Shown: positions 8,404 to 16,013 of the stretch, piece by piece
Numbering within the stretch: position 1 is the first letter of the stretch
Layout of the letters: each line of letters starts with the position of its first letter
Origin: JAKPQD01 sp029572965
Lineage (GTDB): Bacteria; Bacteroidota; Bacteroidia; Bacteroidales; DTGW01
Assembly: GCA_035374585.1 (NCBI GenBank)
Contig: DAOSPF010000005.1
Span: forward strand, 14,748-78,747
Direction: 5' to 3'
Length of the DNA stretch: 64,000 bases
The notes under the pieces: generated by a model
Databases searched by the model: none
The model's input: only the letters and a program-made list of their open reading frames with translations
Told to the model about the DNA's origin: nothing
Position numbers and translations under genes: made by a program

Positions 8404-8411
8404 CAAAGGTA
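8404..8411 (-). promoter_or_regulatory. Bacteroidota-type -7 box of the his operon promoter
   Basis: TACCTTTG on the minus strand matches the TAnnTTTG consensus exactly and lies 22 nt upstream of the His leader ATG. The upstream -33 position reads TTTA, only a weak match to TTTG. Confidence 0.65.
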
Positions 8412-8614
8412 ATTTTTTTTTAATAAAACATAAAAAGCTGACAAACTTTTTTAATGGCTAAATGGCTCTTTAAACAAGTTTTAGACATTTTTTTTAGGTC
8501 TAACCTAATTTTAATTTCATTTTAATACAAAAACGGATTTAGCACCATACTTTTGTATCGTCTTGATTACGCAACACGCAAGACTGATAACATTTAATAT
8601 ATTCACGTTCTGCA

Positions 8615-8646
8615 AAAAAGAGGAGACCGCAACATCTCCTCTTTTT
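8615..8646 (-). terminator. Terminator after the small lipoprotein gene
   Basis: GAGGAGA and TCTCCTC form a 7-bp stem with an 8-nt loop. T-rich sequence follows in the minus direction, and in the plus direction too, so it could work both ways. It immediately follows the stop of the lipoprotein at 8645. Confidence 0.8.
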
Positions 8647-8782
8647 ATTTTTTATTTTGCTTTTCGCAAGGGCAAGGTACAGCTTTATGTTTGGTCAGCC
8701 CGCGTTTTGAACATGCAGTAACCATTAACAGACATAGCATAAGCACTACAATTCTACTCAAACATTTTCTTTTAAAAATCAT
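8645..8782 (-). CDS. Small lipoprotein of 45 residues (unknown function)
   Basis: ATG at 8780-8782, TAA at 8645-8647. The sequence begins MIFKRKCLSRIVVLMLCLLM and has a lipobox VTAC (Cys24) after a clear hydrophobic segment. The mature part is only about 22 residues and ends in a PCPC motif and a lysine-rich tail. A strong terminator follows the stop, which supports a real gene. It resembles the many tiny Bacteroidota lipoproteins with no known role; no specific homologue is claimed. Confidence 0.7.
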   Translation of the reverse strand: MIFKRKCLSRIVVLMLCLLMVTACSKRGLTKHKAVPCPCEKQNKK

Positions 8783-8825
8783 TTTTCAAGTATTTATAAA
8801 AGCAAAATTAACTGAATTGGAATTT

Positions 8826-9431
8826 TTAAGCATAATAAACCTTCATCCTTTCATCAAATCCCATAATTTTCGCAATATAACCTGCATTAGCTTTTGAAGT
8901 TAGCATTTCGAGCAATAGCAGCGCTACAAATATTGCCGTAGAAGGATTCCACGAGGTAATAATATTATTATCCACAACTATAGGTTCGTTTATCACATCA
9001 GCGCCATAAGTTCCAAGCAATTGCTGTCGTATTGGCTTTTGGTTATAAGTTGTAGCTTTTTTACCTTTCAAAATCCCTGCCTGACCTAACAAAAGTGCGC
9101 CAACACAAATAGAAGCTATCGGCTTATTTTGTTTGTAAAACTGTTGTATCAATTCCTGCACATCAACACTATAAGCTTCTCTATAAAAATCATACTCTTC
9201 AAATCCCCCGGGAACAGCAAGTGCATCAAAATCTTCTGCTTTCACCTCTTTTATCAAATAATCAACGACAAATTTCTGGTCAAAACTTGAAACAACTTCT
9301 TTTGTCAGGCCACAGGTAAATAATTTGGTTGTTTGGTCGCCATCAACAAGGTTCCAACCAATAACATCAATAAAAACACAAGCTTCATAAGTTTCAAAGC
9401 CATGAGGCAAAAGGAGAAGGACTTTTTTCAT
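8826..9431 (-). CDS. DJ-1/PfpI family protein
   Basis: 201 residues from the ATG at 9429-9431 (MKKVLLLLPHGFETYEACVF). The frame extends further upstream, but the promoter box at 9486-9493 and the family N-terminus favour this start. Features are the Glu in HGFETYE, a nucleophile-elbow Cys in PIASICVGALLLG and the usual alpha/beta DJ-1 fold pattern. Members act as glyoxalase/deglycase-like stress proteins or have unknown activity. It stands alone between uxaA and the small lipoprotein. Confidence 0.88.
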   Translation of the reverse strand: MKKVLLLLPHGFETYEACVFIDVIGWNLVDGDQTTKLFTCGLTKEVVSSFDQKFVVDYLIKEVKAEDFDALAVPGGFEEYDFYREAYSVDVQELIQQFYKQNKPIASICVGALLLGQAGILKGKKATTYNQKPIRQQLLGTYGADVINEPIVVDNNIITSWNPSTAIFVALLLLEMLTSKANAGYIAKIMGFDERMKVYYA

Positions 9432-9485
9432 GTTTTTTTTTATTTTTTCAGGTTTAATGCACGCCACATGATTCAAAAAATGTAC

Positions 9486-9493
9486 CAAAGATA
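9486..9493 (-). promoter_or_regulatory. -7 promoter box of the DJ-1 gene
   Basis: TATCTTTG on the minus strand fits TAnnTTTG, with a TTG about 23 bp upstream. It lies about 55 nt before the ATG. Confidence 0.55.
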
Positions 9494-9558
9494 AAATGAA
9501 ATGTTTACTTGAAAATCAACACTTTAACCACAAAACACTAAAACTTTCACTTCAAATT

Positions 9559-11046
9559 TTACAATGTTACACCCGACTTAAAAATGGCAATTTCCCTATA
9601 CCCTGACTTTTCGTTATTGACAAGTTTTCCGTTGGCAATGTCCAGAATATAAGCCGTGAATTCTTTGAGTACATCATCAATGTTTCTGCCATCGGCTATT
9701 TGTCCGGCGTTGAAGTCAATCCAGTGTGGCTTATTCAGAAATAAAGGAGTATTGGAGGAAATTTTTGTAGTGGGCACAAAGCTGCCAAACGGCGTACCAC
9801 GGCCTGTTGTAAAAAGTACCATGTGACAACCTGCCGCTCCCAAAGCGGTTGATGAAACGAGGTCGTTGCCCGGGGCGCTCAGCAAGTTCAGGCCTTTAAC
9901 ATTAATCCTGTCGCCATATTTGAGCACATCCGAAACCTTTGCTTTTCCGCACTTTTGTGTGCAACCCAACGATTTTTCTTCAAGTGTAGAAATTCCACCT
10001 TCTTTGTTGCCTGGCGAAGGGTTTTCATAGACAGGCTGGTTGTTTTGTATAAAGTATGCTTTGAAATCGTTGATCAGATGGACAATATTTTCAAATGTGG
10101 CTTTGTCTTTGGCGCGGTTCATCAGTATTGTTTCGGCACCAAACATTTCGGGCACCTCGGTCAGCACGGTTGTCCCACCCTGGCTGATTAAAAAGTCGCT
10201 GAACAAGCCAAGCAATGGATTGGCTGTTATGCCAGACATCCCATCAGAGCCACCGCATTTTAGCCCGACTTTAAGCTCAGAAACAGGCACGTCTGTTCTT
10301 TTGTCCTGAATAGCAAGGTGGTACAGTTCTCTGAGAAGCTTGAGCCCTTCTTCGTGCTCATTGCCCACCTTTTGTGTTTCAAGAAACCTGATGCGGTCTG
10401 TATCGTAATTGCCCAATAATTCCTTGAATGCTGAAGGCTGGTTGTTTTCACAACCTAAGCCTAAGACCAGGACCCCTCCAGCATTGGGGTGCAAAACGAT
10501 GTCACGCAGGATGAGGCGAGTATTCTCGTGGTCGTCGCCCAACTGCGAGCAACCATAGTTATGTTTGAATATTTCAATGGCATCCAATGCAGAAGTGCCT
10601 ATTTCGGCCTTCAGCGCCTGGAGCATTTTTTCGCCAATACCATTTACGCAGCCTACAGTGGGCACAATCCACAGTTCGTTGCGAATACCCACATCTCCGT
10701 TTTTCCGTCTGTAACCTTTGAATGTCAGGGCTTCTTTGGGATATACATTTTCTGCTATTTGCTGGTCGTACTGGTATTCGAGGATTCCCTCAAGCTTCGT
10801 TTTAATATTATGGGCATGAACATGTTGCCCGGGACGAATTTCAGTTAAAGCTTTGCCAATAGGGTAGCCATATTTGATAATGTCCGAACCTTCAGCAATA
10901 ACAGACAATGCAAACTTATGGGCCCTTGGAATGGCTTGTTGCAAAGTGATTTCTTTATTGTTTATTACAAACATCTCGCCCGCATTAAGGTCTGTCAATG
11001 CAATGGCTACATTATCTGATTTGTCAATGATGGTAAATTTTGACAT
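9559..11046 (-). CDS. uxaA: UxaA family dehydratase (altronate dehydratase; possibly fuconate dehydratase)
   Basis: 495 residues, a full-length UxaA. It has an N-terminal SAF domain (about 1-90) and a C-terminal dehydratase domain with HNYGCSQLGDD, VLGLGCENNQ, GLKCGGSDGMSGITANP and a CTQKCGK cysteine motif for iron. The family dehydrates D-altronate to 2-keto-3-deoxygluconate in galacturonate use. It is the last gene of lacI-uxaB-uxaA and lies back to back with a fucose cluster that has no other sugar-acid dehydratase. A UxaA homologue is part of the Campylobacter fucose locus, so L-fuconate is a plausible substrate here (inference). ATG at 11044-11046. Confidence 0.9.
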   Translation of the reverse strand: MSKFTIIDKSDNVAIALTDLNAGEMFVINNKEITLQQAIPRAHKFALSVIAEGSDIIKYGYPIGKALTEIRPGQHVHAHNIKTKLEGILEYQYDQQIAENVYPKEALTFKGYRRKNGDVGIRNELWIVPTVGCVNGIGEKMLQALKAEIGTSALDAIEIFKHNYGCSQLGDDHENTRLILRDIVLHPNAGGVLVLGLGCENNQPSAFKELLGNYDTDRIRFLETQKVGNEHEEGLKLLRELYHLAIQDKRTDVPVSELKVGLKCGGSDGMSGITANPLLGLFSDFLISQGGTTVLTEVPEMFGAETILMNRAKDKATFENIVHLINDFKAYFIQNNQPVYENPSPGNKEGGISTLEEKSLGCTQKCGKAKVSDVLKYGDRINVKGLNLLSAPGNDLVSSTALGAAGCHMVLFTTGRGTPFGSFVPTTKISSNTPLFLNKPHWIDFNAGQIADGRNIDDVLKEFTAYILDIANGKLVNNEKSGYREIAIFKSGVTL

Positions 11047-11066
11047 AGCTACACCATTTGATATTA

Positions 11067-12509
11067 TTATTTTACAAGCTCTTTAACACTTTCAAGCATG
11101 CCGTCTTTCAAAATTTTTGAAAGGTATTGGCATACTTTTTCTTCTAATCCTTTGGTTGAAGTAAGGTTCTGTCCCCAGAACGCTTCATTTTTAAGTGTCT
11201 CGTGAACGATAGCATCTGTATTGCCAGAAAAATTCTTCCACACGTTTGCGAAAAACTGCATGACAGGTTCATCGTCTTTGACTGCTATTGCCTTGCCTTT
11301 GTATTCTCCTTTGTAAAAGGCTATCAGGGCAGCTAAGGAGAAAACAATATTTTCGGGCAGTTTGCCGAACTTATGGTTATAATCGAGCAATGTAGGAAGC
11401 AGGCGGGATTTGAATTTCGAAACCGAATTTAACGAAATGCTCATCAAGGCATGGTTTACAAATGGGTTGCGAAACCTGTCCAATACCTCGTCTGCAAAAC
11501 TTTTCAGTTCTTCTGCCGGAAGGTCAAGCGTTGGAATTATCTCGTTGTTGATTGCTTGAAGGATGAATTTTCCAATCACAGGGTGTTCTACAGCTTCGCG
11601 GACATACTCTATGCCAGATAAATAAGCCACTGGCATCATTAAAGTATGCGGGCCATTGAGTAAACGTACTTTGCGGGTACGATATGGTTTAACATCATTG
11701 ACATACAGCACGTTCAGGTTGGCTTTGTCTGTAGGGAACTCATTTTTAACCCACTGCGGGCCTTCAATCACCCAAAGATGGAACTGCTCTGCATCAACGC
11801 ACATGTTGTCTTCAATGTTTTTGGTATTGGCCAGCTCTAAAGCGGTGTCTTTATTAAAGCCTGGCACTATGCGGTCAACAAGGGTGTTACAAAATGTACA
11901 GCTTTTTTCGAGCCATTCTTTAAATGCATCAGGGAGGCTCCACAATACACAATACTTGTAAATACAGGCTTTTAACTCGTTTGCATTATTTTCTATCAAC
12001 TCGCAAGGCAGGATGATAAAGCCTTTTGAAATGTCACCCTTGTAAAAAGTGAACCTATGATATAGCAACTGAGTTAGCTTGGCCGGAAAAGAGCTTGGTG
12101 GTTGCATCTCCAATTTGTCGTTTTCGTCAAATGCTATCCCGGCTTCGGTTGTATTGGAAATGATAAAACGCATTGTAGGAATTTCGGCTAATTTAATATA
12201 CCCTTGATAATCAACATAAGGGTTTATACAGCGCGAAATGGCCGAGTTAAGCTTTATGTCTTTTACGCCCTTTCCGTTTTTAATTCCCTTTAGGACAACA
12301 TGATAAAGACAATTTTGGCTATTAAGTTTATCCACTAACCCATTTTTGATAGGTTGTACAACTACAACGTTACTGTCAAATCCGGCATTATCATTCATCT
12401 CTTGTATCATCCAATCGACAAAAGCCCGTAGAAAGTTGCCTTCGCCAAACTGGATAATTCGTTCTTCAGTTTTTAATTGCTTATCCATGTTTATATTATT
12501 TGAAATCAT
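11067..12509 (-). CDS. uxaB: Tagaturonate reductase-like mannitol dehydrogenase family protein
   Basis: 480 residues, close to E. coli UxaB. The N-terminal NAD-binding part begins RIIQFGEGNFLRAFVDWM, and the active-site region reads RTRKVRLLNGPHTLMMPVAY, with the polyol dehydrogenase Lys/Asn/His pattern. UxaB interconverts D-tagaturonate and D-altronate with NADH. Its ATG (12507-12509) overlaps the lacI stop in an ATGA junction, a sign of translational coupling. uxaA follows 20 nt later. With uxaA it fits galacturonate use, but the isomerase uxaC is not in the window. Confidence 0.9.
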   Translation of the reverse strand: MISNNINMDKQLKTEERIIQFGEGNFLRAFVDWMIQEMNDNAGFDSNVVVVQPIKNGLVDKLNSQNCLYHVVLKGIKNGKGVKDIKLNSAISRCINPYVDYQGYIKLAEIPTMRFIISNTTEAGIAFDENDKLEMQPPSSFPAKLTQLLYHRFTFYKGDISKGFIILPCELIENNANELKACIYKYCVLWSLPDAFKEWLEKSCTFCNTLVDRIVPGFNKDTALELANTKNIEDNMCVDAEQFHLWVIEGPQWVKNEFPTDKANLNVLYVNDVKPYRTRKVRLLNGPHTLMMPVAYLSGIEYVREAVEHPVIGKFILQAINNEIIPTLDLPAEELKSFADEVLDRFRNPFVNHALMSISLNSVSKFKSRLLPTLLDYNHKFGKLPENIVFSLAALIAFYKGEYKGKAIAVKDDEPVMQFFANVWKNFSGNTDAIVHETLKNEAFWGQNLTSTKGLEEKVCQYLSKILKDGMLESVKELVK

Positions 12510-13534
12510 TTTTTTTGCTTTTTTATAGAAGAATCACGTACCACTAAGGTTGTTTTCATTACAACCTGCCGTGGTGTACCCGGAGTTTTGCTTTCCAATT
12601 GGTTGATAAGCAGGCGTGCCGCTTCCTGTCCCATTTCAAATGTGGGGTGCATAACAGATGTCAGCTCGGGGTCAACAATAGAGGCATGAAATTCATCGGT
12701 AAACCCGACAAAGGCAATATCATCGGGAATTTTGTAACCACGCCTTTTTACCTCTTTCATAGCAGAAAAGGCTACAGTGTCATTAATAGAAAGTATGGCA
12801 TCTGGCTTGACTTTCAAGGCCAGTAGTTTTTGAGTTGCAACCTTTGCCCCTTCAGGGGTCATGTTGCATGAAGCCAGTAAATCATTGCTAATTTTCAGGC
12901 CACAATCTTTAAGGCCTTCTATATAGCCTGCCAAACGCTCTTTTGAAATGTTCAGGTGGTTGGGGCCGTTTATAAATGCAATGCGCGTGCAGCCATTTTC
13001 GTAAAAATGCCTTGTAACGTTTCGTGCAGCTTCAAAGTTGTCGGCAACCACTGACGAAATCTCGCTTGTACGGCATACCCTGTCAAAAAAGACCAGCGGT
13101 GTGTTATCTTCCAGTATCTTATCAAAATGTTTATAATCGGCTGTTTCTTGCGAAAGGCAAACAATAAGCCCGTCAACTCTAAGATTTAGCAAGTTCTCAA
13201 TAATATTTTGTTCCTTCTGATAAGATTCCTGCGATGAAGAAATGACAATCGAATAACCTTTTTCTTTCGTATAGCTTTCGATGCCACTAATAACAGAAGC
13301 GTAGAAATATGTAACAATATCAGGTATTACAATGCCTATCGTCTTTGATTCATGCTTCAGCAGCCTGATGGCATAAGGGTTAGGTTTGTAATTCTTCTGT
13401 CTGGCAAGCTCCTGTACCTTTTGAGCCAGTTCGGGACTAATGTCCGGGTGGTTTTTCAAAGCACGCGAAACAGAGGAAATCGATATTTTCAATTCTTTCG
13501 CAAGATCTTTTAAAGAAACATGAACTTTTTCCAT
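12506..13534 (-). CDS. LacI family transcriptional regulator
   Basis: 342 residues. The N-terminal helix-turn-helix (residues 5-60: VSLKDLAKELKISISSVSRAL and a hinge helix near 50-60) is followed by a periplasmic-binding-protein-like sugar-sensing domain with TIGIVIPDI, DGLIVCLSQ, AFINGP and DDIAFVGFTDE. It probably represses the uxaB-uxaA genes with which it is cotranscribed and may control the divergent fucose cluster. Candidate operators with a central CG lie in the 194-bp divergent gap. The effector is unknown; a hexuronate or fucose-pathway intermediate is likely. ATG at 13532-13534. Confidence 0.93.
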   Translation of the reverse strand: MEKVHVSLKDLAKELKISISSVSRALKNHPDISPELAQKVQELARQKNYKPNPYAIRLLKHESKTIGIVIPDIVTYFYASVISGIESYTKEKGYSIVISSSQESYQKEQNIIENLLNLRVDGLIVCLSQETADYKHFDKILEDNTPLVFFDRVCRTSEISSVVADNFEAARNVTRHFYENGCTRIAFINGPNHLNISKERLAGYIEGLKDCGLKISNDLLASCNMTPEGAKVATQKLLALKVKPDAILSINDTVAFSAMKEVKRRGYKIPDDIAFVGFTDEFHASIVDPELTSVMHPTFEMGQEAARLLINQLESKTPGTPRQVVMKTTLVVRDSSIKKQKK

Positions 13535-13543
13535 CAGTTGCTA

Positions 13544-13642
13544 TTTTGCGTAAAAAATGTTGTACAAAAATATGTTTATTATCAATCCAATAAGCCGTTT
13601 CAATGTTTTGTTTTTCCGCAAAGGTTTGCGAAAAGCTTTGCG
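13544..13642. promoter_or_regulatory. Candidate LacI-family operator cluster in the uxa/fucose divergent gap
   Basis: TTTTGCGTAAAA (13544-13555) is a near-perfect palindrome centred on CG, the typical LacI-family operator core, and lies at the predicted start site of the lacI-uxaB-uxaA transcript. CGCAAAGGTTTGCG (13617-13630) is a perfect 6-bp inverted repeat, and another TTTGCG lies at 13637-13642. These motifs sit between the two divergent promoters. Confidence 0.5.
13565..13572 (-). promoter_or_regulatory. -7 promoter box of lacI-uxaB-uxaA
   Basis: TATTTTTG on the minus strand fits TAnnTTTG and lies about 30 nt before the lacI ATG. Confidence 0.5.
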
Positions 13643-13686
13643 TTGAAATAATTGAAAAATAAGTTTTTAAAGACCATTTACAAATA

Positions 13687-13694
13687 TACATTTG
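13687..13694 (+). promoter_or_regulatory. -7 promoter box of the fucose cluster
   Basis: TACATTTG fits TAnnTTTG and lies 34 nt before the ATG of the first fucose gene. A T-rich stretch occupies the -33 position. Confidence 0.5.
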
Positions 13695-13728
13695 CGATGA
13701 TAGATTTTTTCAAAAACGATAAAAGCTT

Positions 13729-14754
13729 ATGTTATCAAACCCAGTCAACCTGCCTAAAGTAATATTTGGCACCAGCGCCTTAGGCAATTTATATGTAGAA
13801 CAACCCGAAAGTGTTAAAACAAAAATAATCAGCGAATGTATTGAAAAGTCAAAACTTCCGGTTGTGTTTGATTCTGCCGGCAAGTATGGGGCTGGATTGG
13901 CTCTTGAAACACTAGGTAAAATACTTACAAAACTTGACATTCCCGCTGAGGATGTTTTGATTAGCAACAAACTGGGCTGGTTGCGAACTCCTTTGTTGAC
14001 CGATGAACCTACTTTTGAGCCAGGCGTGTGGAAAAACCTGAAATATGATGCGGTTCAGCGTATCAGCTATGATGGTATCATCGAATGTTTCGAGCAGGGC
14101 AATAGTTTACTGGGACAGAAATATACCCCTCAATTGGTTTCGGTACACGACCCCGATGAATATCTGGCTGTTGCAGATTCTGACGCTTCATACAAAAACC
14201 GCTTTAATGATATTATTGAAGCTTATCGGGCTTTGTCTGACCTCAAAAAACAAGGGAAAGCAACAGCTATTGGTGTTGGGGCTAAGGATTGGAAGGTGAT
14301 TCGCGAATTGTACAATCATATACAGCTCGACTGGGTGATGTTTGCCAATAGCATGACCATCATGAACCACCCCATCGAGCTTATTGAGTTTATGGAGAAA
14401 TTGCGTAAAGATGGCGTTACCATCATCAATTCTGCAGTATTTCAGGCTGGATTTTTGATTGGTGGCGAGTATTACGATTACCGCAAGATTAAGCCTGACA
14501 CCCCGGAAAATATCAGAATATTCCGCTGGCGCGAAGACTTCCACCAGCTTTGCAGAAAGTATAATATTTCGCCCATGATAGCTTGTGTAAACTTTGCCCT
14601 GAGGGCACCCGGCGTTCATTCAATTTCTTTAAATACCTCAAAACCGGAGCATGTAGAAAAAAATGTAGCTTCTGCCAATGCCATTGTTCCGGACGATTTT
14701 TACCAGGACATGAAAAAGGCTGGTTTGATTAATGATTACTGTACCTTTGTTTAA
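13729..14754 (+). CDS. Aldo/keto reductase, probable L-fucose dehydrogenase
   Basis: 341 residues, an AKR barrel. It begins LPKVIFGTSALGNLY and has the catalytic Asp/Tyr pair in VFDSAGKYGAGLALETLGKIL (Asp near 46, Tyr near 51) and QLVSVHDPDEY. This subgroup is annotated D-threo-aldose 1-dehydrogenase and oxidises L-fucose to L-fuconolactone with NAD(P). As first gene of the cluster with fucP, fucosidase, mutarotase and fuconolactonase, the fucose role is well supported by context. It is divergent from the LacI operon and 25 nt upstream of fucP. Confidence 0.9.
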   Translation: MLSNPVNLPKVIFGTSALGNLYVEQPESVKTKIISECIEKSKLPVVFDSAGKYGAGLALETLGKILTKLDIPAEDVLISNKLGWLRTPLLTDEPTFEPGVWKNLKYDAVQRISYDGIIECFEQGNSLLGQKYTPQLVSVHDPDEYLAVADSDASYKNRFNDIIEAYRALSDLKKQGKATAIGVGAKDWKVIRELYNHIQLDWVMFANSMTIMNHPIELIEFMEKLRKDGVTIINSAVFQAGFLIGGEYYDYRKIKPDTPENIRIFRWREDFHQLCRKYNISPMIACVNFALRAPGVHSISLNTSKPEHVEKNVASANAIVPDDFYQDMKKAGLINDYCTFV

Positions 14755-14779
14755 AATACTAACACTAAACGACTGACAA

Positions 14780-16006
14780 ATGAGCACTAAAAAACTAACT
14801 ACACCCGAATATTTGTTGCCTTTTGCGCTGATTACCGCATTGTTTTTCTTGTGGGGCATGGCACATGGAATGCTTGATGTTTTAAACAAGCATTTTCAGG
14901 AGATTTTGCAGATTTCAAAAGCAAAATCAGGTTTGATACAGTTTGCCATGTATATGGCATATTTCTCTATGGCTTTACCTGCTGGTTATTTCATGAAGCG
15001 TTTTGGTTATAGAAAAGGTATTATCCTTGGTTTGTCGTTATTTGCTGTTGGAGCTCTTATGATTGCTGCTACTACAGGATTTGAATCTTACTGGATGTTC
15101 CTTATTTTCTTGTTTATTTTGGGTTGTGGGCTTGCAACATTAGAAACTGCAGCCAATCCATATACAACAAAACTGGGGCCTTCTGAATCTGGCGAAAGGC
15201 GTATCAATTTTTCTCAATCATTCAATGGTTTAGCCTGGACTGTTGGCCCGCTTATTGGAGTATTCATTTATAACAGCAATTCTAGCGGCGACGGGGAGAA
15301 GCTTAAATCCCTGATGTTACCGTATTTTGTCATTGGACTTGTTGTATTAGCAGTGGCTTTACTTTTTGTATTTACTAAACTTCCTGAAATCAATGAAGAT
15401 TACGATGAGCCTGCATCAGATTCCATATCAAAAAAGCCTTTAATAAAAGACAGGCATTTGGTTTTGGGAGTTATCGCCCAGTTTGCTTATTGCGCAGCAC
15501 AAACAGGCGTGTTTAGTTATCTTATCAACTATTTGACTGACAAAGGCCAGCCAATACATTTTGATACTTCGTATGGCCCGTATTTGTTGTCTGTTGGGTT
15601 TGCACTTTTCATGATTGGCCGTATGTCGGGCAGTTTTATGATGCGATATTTCAATCCATCGCGTATGCTGGCTCTGTATGCATTGATGTGCGTACTTTTG
15701 TTGCCTGTAGTTTGTGCCAACATTGGATGGTTTTCAATCATCGCATTATATGGCATTTTCTTTTTTATGTCCATCATGTTTCCTACTATTTTTGCCTTGG
15801 CTATTAAAGATTTAGGGCCAAAAACCAAAAAAGCCAGCTCGTACATTATTATGTCCATCGTTGGAGGCGCAGTTTTCCCTCCACTCATGGGATATATAGC
15901 CGACGTTACCCATTCGATGTCTATTGGTTTTCTTGCTCCCATTCCATTTTTTGCCTACATTTTTTATTATGCACTTTCTGGCCATAAAATACTAACTACC
16001 AACTAA
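14780..16006 (+). CDS. fucP: L-fucose:H+ symporter FucP (MFS)
   Basis: 408 residues, about 12 transmembrane segments. The N-terminus PFALITALFFLWGMAHGMLD is typical of FucP/GluP transporters. Further family features are LPAGYFMKRFGYRKGI between helices 2 and 3, and ETAANPYTTKLGP. It imports L-fucose with protons across the inner membrane. The gene lies between the fucose dehydrogenase and the fucosidase with gaps of 25 and 7 nt, clearly one operon. Confidence 0.95.
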   Translation: MSTKKLTTPEYLLPFALITALFFLWGMAHGMLDVLNKHFQEILQISKAKSGLIQFAMYMAYFSMALPAGYFMKRFGYRKGIILGLSLFAVGALMIAATTGFESYWMFLIFLFILGCGLATLETAANPYTTKLGPSESGERRINFSQSFNGLAWTVGPLIGVFIYNSNSSGDGEKLKSLMLPYFVIGLVVLAVALLFVFTKLPEINEDYDEPASDSISKKPLIKDRHLVLGVIAQFAYCAAQTGVFSYLINYLTDKGQPIHFDTSYGPYLLSVGFALFMIGRMSGSFMMRYFNPSRMLALYALMCVLLLPVVCANIGWFSIIALYGIFFFMSIMFPTIFALAIKDLGPKTKKASSYIIMSIVGGAVFPPLMGYIADVTHSMSIGFLAPIPFFAYIFYYALSGHKILTTN

Positions 16007-16013
16007 ATAAAAT

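Noticed and set aside
8548..8650. Small RNA on the plus strand from a TACTTTTG box to the hairpin at 8615-8646
   Set aside because: The hairpin is better explained as the terminator of the minus-strand lipoprotein gene, and no conserved RNA feature was seen between.
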